A stretch of DNA of 42,093 nucleotides, from the NCBI RefSeq assembly GCF_000307875.1, contig NZ_AJLS01000040.1:1-42093 (forward strand), given 5' to 3'. The DNA is from Neobacillus bataviensis LMG 21833. Its GTDB lineage: Bacteria > Bacillota > Bacilli > Bacillales > Cytobacillaceae. Of this stretch, positions 17,593-24,473 are shown one piece after another. The position numbers were made by a program, and so were the translations under genes. Numbering within the stretch: position 1 is the first letter of the stretch; the number at the start of each line of letters is the position of its first letter. The notes under the pieces are model-generated. The model made no database searches. It saw only the letters and a program-made list of their open reading frames with translations, and was not told where the DNA came from.

Positions 17593-18750
17593 CTATTTCC
17601 GGTGGGCAGCTAGGAATACGTTCTGGGCAGCTTTCACTCCTGCACCTGGATCAAAAGAATAGGAGAAGTCCTGCAGGCCTGCTTCCATTAGTGATACAGC
17701 TTCAAGGATGTCACTTGGGAAACAGTAGCCCATATGGCCAAAACGGAAAACCTTTCCTTGCAGATGACCAAGACCGCCGGCAAAATCAAGGTGGTATTTC
17801 TGCTTTAAATGGCCAATAAATGAAGAAAGATCTATTCCTTCAGGAGTACGTATAGCCGTAATCGTCGGTGAGGCCACCTCATCGCTCGTCAACAACCCGA
17901 TAGAGAGAGCCTTCATTGCTGCACGAACCATATTTTTCATGAGGTCATGTCTTGCCACTGTTTGCGAAAAGCCGCCTTCCGCATCAATTAAATCACATAC
18001 AGCGGAAAGCCCGTAAATGAGTGAAACAGCGGGAGTGTTAGGTGTCATTCCTTTTGATGCCCACTCACGATAGCTTAGTAAATTCAAGTAATACGAAGGT
18101 GTTTTATTTTCTTCAATCACTTTCCATGCCTTGTCACTAATGCTTAAAAGGGCAAGTCCAGGAGGAAGCATCATTGCTTTTTGTGACCCTGTTACTAAAA
18201 TATCAATTCCCCATTGATCCATTTCCGCAGGTGCACCGCCAATACAGCTGACTCCATCAACAATAAATAGCGCATCTGAACATGTATGTACGACATGTGC
18301 TAATTTATCGATAGGGTTTAAAACCCCTGTTGACGTTTCGTTATAGGTTGCAAAGACCGCCTTTATGTTTGATAAAGGTTTTAGAAACTCGGTAAGATCC
18401 TCCTCTCTGCATGCCTCGCCCCAAGCCTTTTCAAGCTTATGTACATGAAAACCATATTTCTCACAAATAGAGACAAAATAATCGCCAAAGGCGCCAACGG
18501 TGATGACCACGACTTCTTCACCTGGCGAAACTGTATTAACAGCGGCGGCTTCCAATGCAGCCGTACCCCCTGATGGCAGCAGCAAAATATCTTGTATTGT
18601 ACCGAAAATAGGTTTTACACGATTTGTTGTTTCCCGATATAAACGGACGAATTCCTCACTGCGATGACTGATCATATCCTGATTCATTGCTTGCAGCACT
18701 TTCTTAGGGATAGGAGTAGGTCCGGGGTGCCTTAAAATATTTGGATACAT
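17593..18750 (-). CDS. Class V PLP-dependent aminotransferase (alanine/serine-glyoxylate type)
   Basis: This 385-residue fold-type I aminotransferase resembles the alanine- or serine-glyoxylate (PucG, small-subunit 'hydrogenase') family, which uses glyoxylate or pyruvate as amino acceptor. Seen are the N-terminal HPGPTPIP substrate motif (8-15), SGGTAAL (60-66), Asp165 in VDGVSCIGG that contacts the pyridine nitrogen, and the Schiff-base Lys191 in TGSQKAMMLPPG. Start ATG 18750 with GGAGGG six bases before. It is the only minus-strand gene here and separates spoVT from the yabM-like gene, which are adjacent in B. subtilis. The exact substrate cannot be told. Serine-pyruvate/glyoxylate transamination is a guess. 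Confidence 0.85.
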   Translation of the reverse strand: MYPNILRHPGPTPIPKKVLQAMNQDMISHRSEEFVRLYRETTNRVKPIFGTIQDILLLPSGGTAALEAAAVNTVSPGEEVVVITVGAFGDYFVSICEKYGFHVHKLEKAWGEACREEDLTEFLKPLSNIKAVFATYNETSTGVLNPIDKLAHVVHTCSDALFIVDGVSCIGGAPAEMDQWGIDILVTGSQKAMMLPPGLALLSISDKAWKVIEENKTPSYYLNLLSYREWASKGMTPNTPAVSLIYGLSAVCDLIDAEGGFSQTVARHDLMKNMVRAAMKALSIGLLTSDEVASPTITAIRTPEGIDLSSFIGHLKQKYHLDFAGGLGHLQGKVFRFGHMGYCFPSDILEAVSLMEAGLQDFSYSFDPGAGVKAAQNVFLAAHRK

Positions 18751-18853
18751 ACATTTCCCTCCAATAAAATTTTTATTATTTTCGTTAAACTACTTAAATT
18801 ATAGCCCAATTTCAAGGGTAAAAGGAAAAGTTTTCCGAGCAATTACCACAATG

Positions 18854-18862
18854 TGCTATAAT
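18854..18862 (+). promoter_or_regulatory. Candidate extended -10 promoter for the yabM-like gene
   Basis: TGCTATAAT is a perfect extended -10 (TGn plus TATAAT at 18857-18862). No good -35 lies at the usual distance, which extended -10 promoters tolerate. The gene starts 32 bp downstream. Confidence 0.55.
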
Positions 18863-18894
18863 TACCTTCTTAGTTTAATTAGTAGGTGAAATAA

Positions 18895-20517
18895 TTGAAT
18901 TCCATGAATCAATCAAAGTCCCTGTTTAAAGGGGCATTTATTTTAACGATTGCGGCTATTTTGACGAAAATTTTAAGTGCCTTTTACAGGATACCTTTTC
19001 AAAATATTGTCGGTGATATTGGCTTTTACATTTATCAACAAGTGTACCCGTTTTATGGGATGGCCATTGTTTTGGCGACAACCGGATTTCCTGTTGTCAT
19101 CTCCAAACTATATGCAGAACAAAAGGAAAAAGGCGATAGAGCCAAATCCCGCCTTCTTCTACTGGTATCCTTTGTTTTTTTACAGGTGTTTGGCATTATT
19201 TGTTTTTCCATTCTCTTTTTTGGAGCTAAAGGAATAGCAAACTGGATGAATGACCCCGATCTCGCTATTCTTTTAAGGGTTGTTTCCATTGTGTTTCTAA
19301 CCTTCCCGTTTGTTTCTACTTTAAGAGGGTATTATCAAGGGATTGGGAATATGGTTCCTACGGCCCTATCACAGGTTGGGGAACAAATGATTCGCGTGCT
19401 AACCATTCTGTTCCTATCGTATCTTTTTATGCAAAAAGGCTATTCTCTCTATTTAGTCGGCGGCGGCGCCATGTTTGGTTCGATTACTGGCAGTATTTTT
19501 GCGGCAATCATATTGTTTATGTTTTTATCGATTCGTAAAGAATGGAAAGGAATCAAGCCACAGCAGGGAATGTTTCAACATTACCGAACGGAAGTCAAGG
19601 AGATTGTAAAGGCTTTGATTTTCCAAGGACTGATGATTTGTTTAAGCGGGATGCTGATGATTTTTATTCAATTAGCAGATTCATTAACGCTCTATCCTTT
19701 ACTTGTTGCCAATGGCATGGGGGTGGAAATGGCGAAAAGTGTGAAGGGGATTTTTGATCGCGGCCAGCCATTGATTCAGTTGGGAACGGTTGCTGCCACC
19801 TCCATGGCGTTAACACTTGTGCCGCTCATTAGCCGGGCGCGCTTGGCGGAAAGATCGGATGAACTGCATGATAAGATTCAATTGGCACTTAAAGTTAGTA
19901 TGGTCATCGGGTTGGGTGCCTCCGCTGGTTTATGGGCCATTATCGAACAAACGAATACCATGTTATTTGAAAACGAATTAGGGTCATCGGTTCTAGGCGT
20001 GCTAGGCTTTGTTATTCTTTTTACGTCGATCATCTCTACGGTGATTGCCATCATGCAGGGAATGAGCAGCCTGATATTCCCAGCTTTTGCGGTGGTAGTC
20101 TCTTTTCCTCTGAAATATGGATTAAATACCGTGTTCATTCCGATGTATGGAACCATGGGTGCCGCAATTTCCTCCCTGCTTTCATTAGGATTGATCCTGG
20201 GCCTGTTGTTCCTTAAATTTAGAAAAATGACGGCGCAACCGCTTTATAGATGGCGTTTTGTCGGAATTGTTCTGATGGCAGCCGTTTTGCTTGTTTTGTT
20301 TTTAAAAGGCTATTTATATGTGACAGACTATTGTGTGGACTTGCTCGTATTGAATCGTTTGGGGGCGGCTGTGCAAGCTTTAAGTGCTGTGGTATTTGGC
20401 GGTCTGCTCTTTTTATTGGTGATTATTCGCGGAAACGTGTTTCGTGAGGAAGAATTGGCCTTTTTCCCGCTTGGAAGTAAATTAATACATCTATTAGCAC
20501 GAAAGGATAGGAGTTAA
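18895..20517 (+). CDS. yabM: MurJ/SpoVB-like polysaccharide flippase (YabM)
   Basis: Member of the MOP/MVF exporter superfamily (MurJ, SpoVB, Wzx) that moves lipid-linked sugars across the membrane; the substrate of the YabM branch is not established. The 540-residue protein has about 14 hydrophobic segments from residue 10 to about 530. It starts with the family motif around GAFILTIAAILTKILSAFYRIPF (two adjoining stretches, about 13-35), then GFYIYQQVYPFYG. TTG 18895 fits the AGGTGA site (18883-18888); ATG 18904 is a less well spaced alternative. yabN starts four bases after the stop, so they form one operon. Divergent from the aminotransferase gene. Confidence 0.85.
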   Translation: MNSMNQSKSLFKGAFILTIAAILTKILSAFYRIPFQNIVGDIGFYIYQQVYPFYGMAIVLATTGFPVVISKLYAEQKEKGDRAKSRLLLLVSFVFLQVFGIICFSILFFGAKGIANWMNDPDLAILLRVVSIVFLTFPFVSTLRGYYQGIGNMVPTALSQVGEQMIRVLTILFLSYLFMQKGYSLYLVGGGAMFGSITGSIFAAIILFMFLSIRKEWKGIKPQQGMFQHYRTEVKEIVKALIFQGLMICLSGMLMIFIQLADSLTLYPLLVANGMGVEMAKSVKGIFDRGQPLIQLGTVAATSMALTLVPLISRARLAERSDELHDKIQLALKVSMVIGLGASAGLWAIIEQTNTMLFENELGSSVLGVLGFVILFTSIISTVIAIMQGMSSLIFPAFAVVVSFPLKYGLNTVFIPMYGTMGAAISSLLSLGLILGLLFLKFRKMTAQPLYRWRFVGIVLMAAVLLVLFLKGYLYVTDYCVDLLVLNRLGAAVQALSAVVFGGLLFLLVIIRGNVFREEELAFFPLGSKLIHLLARKDRS

Positions 20518-20521
20518 TCAA

Positions 20522-21997
20522 ATGGACAAAAGAATTGAAATACTTGGCTTAGGGGCAGGAGACTTAGAGCAGCTGCCAGTTGGTGTTTATAAAAAATTGC
20601 TTCGTGCCGGCGTAGGCTTATTTTTAAGAACAAAAGAGCATCCGGTAGTGGCAGATTTAGAAAAGGAAGGGCTGACGTATACATCCTTTGATGCTGTTTA
20701 CGAAAAACATGAACAGTTTGATTTGGTTTATGAGGAAATTGCACGGACACTGTTGCAAAAGGCAGAAAGTGGGCCAATTGTTTATGCCGTTCCGGGGCAT
20801 CCGCTTGTGGCCGAGCGTACGGTTCAGCTACTGTTGGAGTATGCACCAAAAGAAGCGGTTGAAATTATCATCGGCGGCGGGCAAAGCTTTATTGACCCTA
20901 TATTTGCTGCGTTAAGAATAGATCCAATTGAGGGTTTCCAACTGCTGGATGGGACGGCACTCCTGTCAAGCCAACTGCAAATCGAGCAGCATATTTTTAT
21001 TAGCCAGGTGTATGATCAATTTGTGGCTTCCAATGTAAAATTAACCTTAATGGAGAAATTACCTGATGATTATGAAGTATATATTGTTACGGCTGCTGGA
21101 AGCAGTCAAGAAGTAATCGAAAAGGTGCCATTGTATGAGTTGGATCGAAATGTCTCGATTAACAATCTAACTTCCGTTTATATCCCGCCGGTGAAGGAAG
21201 AACAAATCTTATTGAAGAACTTCTCTAAACTTAGGGAAATCATTGCCGTCTTAAGAGGGCCGAATGGCTGTCCCTGGGATAGGGAACAAACACATGAATC
21301 ATTAAAGAAATATTTAATAGAAGAAACCTATGAGGTGATTGAGGCAATTAATCATGACGATATTGATCATCTTATAGAAGAGTTAGGCGATGTGCTGCTG
21401 CAGGTGATGCTCCATGCACAAATTGGCGAGGATGATGGCTATTTTTCTATTGATGACATAATTGAAGTACTGTCTGAGAAGATGATACGCCGGCATCCAC
21501 ATGTCTTCGGCACTGGAAAAGCAGCCAATGCGGAAGAAGTCGTTCAAAACTGGCAGGAAATTAAGCAGCAGGAAAAGGGCAGAGCGGAAGCACCTTCTTC
21601 CTTGCTTGAGGGCGTCTCAAAAGCACAGCCCAATTTACTGCGGGCGTATGAGCTGCAAAAGTTAGCGGCAAAGGTTGGCTTTGATTGGCAGGAAATTACC
21701 CCTGCTTTGGCGAAAGTGAAAGAAGAGCTCGATGAATTTGTGGCGGAATTAGACGGTACGGAGGCAGGTCTAGTACTTGCTAAAAAGGAATTTGGCGATT
21801 TGCTATTTGCTTTTGTCAATGTCGCCAGATTTTTAAAAATCCATCCGGAGGAAGCTTTATTTGAAACAAACGAAAAGTTTATCCGCAGGTTTCAATACGT
21901 GGAGGAAGGCGTAGAAAGAAGCGGCAGATCGTTTGAAGAGCATACGCTTGAGGAGCTTGACCACTATTGGGACGAGGCAAAGCGTAAAGGATTATAA
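20522..21997 (+). CDS. yabN: YabN: tetrapyrrole methylase-like domain fused to MazG pyrophosphohydrolase
   Basis: The 491-residue fusion has an N-terminal SAM-dependent tetrapyrrole-methylase-like domain (about 1-220; ILGLGAGDLEQLP, AVPGHPLVAERT) of unknown substrate. The C-terminal MazG domain (about 235-490) has GPNGCPWDREQTHESL, the metal-binding EExxE of LIEETYEVIEAI and the ELGDVLLQVMLHA helix. MazG enzymes hydrolyse NTPs to NMP and pyrophosphate, probably for house-cleaning. ATG 20522 follows AGGAG. It is in the yabM-yabN-rqcP run and has the standard architecture for bacilli. Confidence 0.93.
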   Translation: MDKRIEILGLGAGDLEQLPVGVYKKLLRAGVGLFLRTKEHPVVADLEKEGLTYTSFDAVYEKHEQFDLVYEEIARTLLQKAESGPIVYAVPGHPLVAERTVQLLLEYAPKEAVEIIIGGGQSFIDPIFAALRIDPIEGFQLLDGTALLSSQLQIEQHIFISQVYDQFVASNVKLTLMEKLPDDYEVYIVTAAGSSQEVIEKVPLYELDRNVSINNLTSVYIPPVKEEQILLKNFSKLREIIAVLRGPNGCPWDREQTHESLKKYLIEETYEVIEAINHDDIDHLIEELGDVLLQVMLHAQIGEDDGYFSIDDIIEVLSEKMIRRHPHVFGTGKAANAEEVVQNWQEIKQQEKGRAEAPSSLLEGVSKAQPNLLRAYELQKLAAKVGFDWQEITPALAKVKEELDEFVAELDGTEAGLVLAKKEFGDLLFAFVNVARFLKIHPEEALFETNEKFIRRFQYVEEGVERSGRSFEEHTLEELDHYWDEAKRKGL

Positions 21998-22016
21998 AAT
22001 AGGAGGATTGGCAATT

Positions 22017-22283
22017 ATGCGTCTAGATAAGTTTTTAAAAGTATCAAGATTAATTAAAAGAAGAACTTTGGCGAAAGAAGTATCCGACCAAGGCAGAATC
22101 GAAATTAACGGGAAAGAGGCAAAAGCCAGCACAACTGTTAAAGTCGGCGATGAATTAACCATTCGTCTTGGAAATCGCAAGGTGACGGCTAGAATTGACC
22201 GGATTCAGGAAACATCACGCAAGGATGAAGCAGCGGAGATGTATACCATTTTAAAAGAAGAGAGACTTGGCTCAAACGACTAA
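22017..22283 (+). CDS. rqcP: RqcP, S4-domain ribosome quality control factor
   Basis: RqcP (YabO) binds stalled 50S subunits with RqcH and promotes C-terminal alanine tailing of stuck nascent chains. The 88-residue protein is essentially one S4 RNA-binding domain beginning MRLDKFLKVSRLIKRRT, with GRIEINGK and KVGDELTIRLGNR. Start: ATG 22017 behind AGGAGG (22001-22006); the longer frame from 21933 overlaps yabN in another frame and is not supported. It follows yabN by 19 bp and belongs to the same operon. Confidence 0.95.
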   Translation: MRLDKFLKVSRLIKRRTLAKEVSDQGRIEINGKEAKASTTVKVGDELTIRLGNRKVTARIDRIQETSRKDEAAEMYTILKEERLGSND

Positions 22284-22356
22284 AACTGTTCTACTTTTAC
22301 CGTCCTTCACATACCTTTTAACAAAGGGTTGTACAAATGATTGTGGGGGATGTAGA

Positions 22357-22659
22357 GTGAACCAATATTATGATAACCAGCCGACGAAGAGTAGTGTGCC
22401 GGATCATGATGTCATTATGAGAGGAAGAAAGCTTCTCGATATTACCGGTGTGAAACAGGTAGAAAGCTTCGATAATGAAGAATTCTTATTGGAAACGTCA
22501 ATGGGCTTTTTGGCGATAAAGGGACAAAACTTGACAATGAAGAACCTTGATGTTGAAAAGGGGATTGTCTCCATTAAAGGAAAGATATTCGACTTAGTCT
22601 ACTTAGATGAGCAGCATGGGGAGAAAGCTAAAGGATTCTTTAGCAAGTTATTCCGATGA
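22357..22659 (+). CDS. yabP: Sporulation protein YabP
   Basis: YabP is a small mother-cell protein of the YabP/YqfC family made under SigE in B. subtilis; the work is related to cortex formation with YabQ, but its biochemistry is unknown. The 100-residue length equals the B. subtilis protein. It contains the conserved HDVIMRGRKLLDITGV and KGIVSIKGKIFDLVYL segments. Start: GTG 22357 with GGGGGATG (from 22345); the frame is open back to 22267 but that part is Cys-rich and unlike the family. It overlaps yabQ by four bases (ATGA). Confidence 0.92.
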   Translation: MNQYYDNQPTKSSVPDHDVIMRGRKLLDITGVKQVESFDNEEFLLETSMGFLAIKGQNLTMKNLDVEKGIVSIKGKIFDLVYLDEQHGEKAKGFFSKLFR

Positions 22660-23288
22660 CCCTTTCGACGCAATTTTTAACAATGCTTTCGATGATCGGC
22701 ATGGGGTCGTTATTTGGCGCCATGTTTGATACGTACCAGCGGTTTTTAAAACGCCCGAAACAACGAGCTTGGATTGTCTTTATTAATGATGTCTTATTTT
22801 GGATCATTCAGGCTTTGATCATTTTTTATACATTATTCTTAGTGAATAATGGGGAGCTGAGATTTTACATCTTCATTGCCCTTGTTTGCGGGTTTGCCGC
22901 CTATCAGAGCTTGTTTAAAGGGATTTATCTGCGTTTATTAGAAGCAGTGATTCAAACCGTCATCTCTATCGTTACATTTTTGAAAAAGACCTTCCAGCTC
23001 CTGATTTATAAACCCGTCGTGGGTCTTATTCAGCTTGTGATCACGATTATTCTTGTACTTGGCAGGGGACTATTAACCCTTGTCAAATTTGTTTTTAAGA
23101 TTATATTATTGATACTAAAGATTGTTTACGTTCCATTAAAAACAATGGTGATATTATTTTGGAAAATTTTGCCGAAAGGTATTAAAAATTCCGTCGAGAA
23201 GTTATATAATAGAACGGCAGGAAATTTTGAGAAAATAAGGAATTATACTAGTAAGTGGATAGATAAATGGAAAAAAAGAAAAGAGTGA
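22656..23288 (+). CDS. yabQ: Spore cortex biosynthesis membrane protein YabQ
   Basis: YabQ is a polytopic protein of the outer forespore membrane required for cortex formation in B. subtilis. The 210-residue protein has hydrophobic segments at about 5-25, 40-62, 68-88, 112-138 and 140-165, and a strongly basic C-terminal tail (KWIDKWKKRKE). ATG 22656 overlaps the yabP stop in an ATGA, giving translational coupling. divIC starts 13 bp after its stop. Confidence 0.92.
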   Translation: MTLSTQFLTMLSMIGMGSLFGAMFDTYQRFLKRPKQRAWIVFINDVLFWIIQALIIFYTLFLVNNGELRFYIFIALVCGFAAYQSLFKGIYLRLLEAVIQTVISIVTFLKKTFQLLIYKPVVGLIQLVITIILVLGRGLLTLVKFVFKIILLILKIVYVPLKTMVILFWKILPKGIKNSVEKLYNRTAGNFEKIRNYTSKWIDKWKKRKE

Positions 23289-23301
23289 GGAGGGAAGGGA
23301 A

Positions 23302-23685
23302 ATGGGCGCAGAACGAAAAAAAAATGTGTCAAAGATCCAGACAACCTATGTCGAGCAGCAAGAATACGCAGAAATTGCCTCAGCTAGAAAGAGAAAACTA
23401 TTACTAAGGCGATTATCGTTATTCTTTGTTTTTGCGGGGCTTTTATCGTATCTGATGATATCCAGCTATATTTCCCAGACCGCAATGCTCAAGGAAAAGG
23501 TTGCCCAAAAGAAGAAGTCTAATCACGAGCTTTCTGAATTAAAAAGGCAGCAAGACATATTGAAAGAGGATATTATAAAGTTAAATGATGATGATTACAT
23601 TGGGAAGCTGGCAAGGAAAGAGTACTTTTTCTCGGAGAAGAATGAAGTAATCTTTAGTATTCCTGATGAAAAAGAGGAAAAATGA
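23302..23685 (+). CDS. divIC: Cell division protein DivIC
   Basis: DivIC is a bitopic FtsB-like divisome protein that joins FtsL and DivIB at the septum and helps activate septal wall synthesis. The 127-residue protein has a basic cytoplasmic N-terminus (about 1-36, ending RKRKLLLRR), one membrane helix (about 37-57), then an extracytoplasmic coiled coil (about 60-95) and the conserved DDDYIGKLARKEYFFS segment. ATG 23302 follows GGAGGGAAGGG (23289-23299). Downstream yabR has its own promoter. Confidence 0.95.
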   Translation: MGAERKKNVSKIQTTYVEQQEYAEIASARKRKLLLRRLSLFFVFAGLLSYLMISSYISQTAMLKEKVAQKKKSNHELSELKRQQDILKEDIIKLNDDDYIGKLARKEYFFSEKNEVIFSIPDEKEEK

Positions 23686-23702
23686 GCCATTGTCGCGAGT
23701 TA

Positions 23703-23732
23703 TTGACACTGAATTTTCCCTTTTTGTATAAT
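23703..23732 (+). promoter_or_regulatory. SigA promoter of yabR
   Basis: TTGACA (23703-23708), 18-bp spacer, TATAAT (23727-23732). Both hexamers are perfect; the start would be about 40 bp before the yabR ATG. Confidence 0.8.
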
Positions 23733-23781
23733 ATATAGTAAGATTCCAGTTTTTATACTTTTAAGGAGGAACGTTCTTTTT

Positions 23782-24219
23782 ATGTCAATTGAAGTAGGCA
23801 GCAAGTTACAAGGAAAGGTAACAGGGATAACAAATTTCGGTGCGTTTGTCGAGCTGCCAAATGGCTCAACAGGACTCGTTCATATTAGTGAGGTTGCTGA
23901 TAACTATGTGAAGGATATCAATGATCACCTAAAGGTTGGCGATCAGGTTGAGGTAAAAGTCATCAATGTTGAGAAGGACGGAAAAATTGGTCTATCGATT
24001 AAAAAGGCAAAAGACAGACCAGAGCCGGAAAGAAGACAACATTCAAACTCTCATTCGCAACGTCCTCGTCAGGGCCGGCCAAACGATCGTAACAACAACA
24101 AAGGGGAAACCTTCGAGTCAAAAATGTCAAAGTTCCTAAAAGACAGTGAGGATCGTTTATCTTCCTTAAAGCGGCACACGGAATCCAAGCGCGGAGGAAG
24201 AGGGGCTAAACGGGGTTAG
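23782..24219 (+). CDS. yabR: S1 RNA-binding domain protein YabR
   Basis: The 145-residue protein has one N-terminal S1 domain (about 5-75; GKVTGITNFGAFVELPNG, GLVHISEVA, KIGLSIKKA), similar to the S1 domains of polynucleotide phosphorylase and general stress protein 13. A hydrophilic basic tail follows, rich in Arg, Gln, Asn and Ser and ending KRGGRGAKRG. RNA or ribosome binding is inferred; the role is not established. ATG 23782 follows AAGGAGGA (23763-23770). It has its own SigA promoter and terminator. Confidence 0.93.
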   Translation: MSIEVGSKLQGKVTGITNFGAFVELPNGSTGLVHISEVADNYVKDINDHLKVGDQVEVKVINVEKDGKIGLSIKKAKDRPEPERRQHSNSHSQRPRQGRPNDRNNNKGETFESKMSKFLKDSEDRLSSLKRHTESKRGGRGAKRG

Positions 24220-24270
24220 CTTGCTGCTATTTAATTGAATAAAGCAGGGTTCACCTAATATCGATATAGT

Positions 24271-24305
24271 AAAAGACAGGTCCTAAAAGCGGCCTGTCTT
24301 TTTTG
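24271..24305 (+). terminator. Terminator after yabR
   Basis: AAAAGACAGG (24271-24280) and CCTGTCTTTT (24293-24302) arms, then TTT. No tRNA gene is seen in the remaining yabR-spoIIE gap. Confidence 0.85.
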
Positions 24306-24371
24306 TTACGGTAAAAATCATTTTCCTTGATACGACAAGCTTATATTATTTGGGTAATTTTAGTTGAATTG

Positions 24372-24378
24372 CGTCGAA
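24372..24378 (+). promoter_or_regulatory. Candidate Spo0A (0A) box upstream of spoIIE
   Basis: CGTCGAA differs at one position from the 0A-box core TGTCGAA. It lies about 27 bp before the -35 of spoIIE, where Spo0A binds in the B. subtilis promoter of this class. Confidence 0.45.
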
Positions 24379-24404
24379 CGATTATTTTATCAATGTTCAT
24401 AATT

Positions 24405-24437
24405 TTGACAAAGTTTTAATTCTATTAATTTTATAAT
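24405..24437 (+). promoter_or_regulatory. Spo0A-dependent type promoter of spoIIE (21-bp spacer)
   Basis: Perfect TTGACA (24405-24410) and TATAAT (24432-24437) separated by 21 bp. Such a stretched spacer is the hallmark of the Spo0A-activated SigA promoters spoIIE and spoIIG in B. subtilis: the polymerase cannot use both elements without the activator. Confidence 0.75.
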
Positions 24438-24473
24438 AGTGGGCAACGATGAAAGAATAGGGAGAGTGATTTA

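Noticed and set aside
22310..22317. CATACCTT as SigE -10 for yabP
   Set aside because: Two mismatches, and no acceptable -35 at the proper distance, although SigE control is expected from B. subtilis.
22267..22356. N-terminal extension of YabP with several Cys
   Set aside because: It overlaps the end of rqcP and is unlike the family, while GTG 22357 gives the normal 100-residue length with a good ribosome site.
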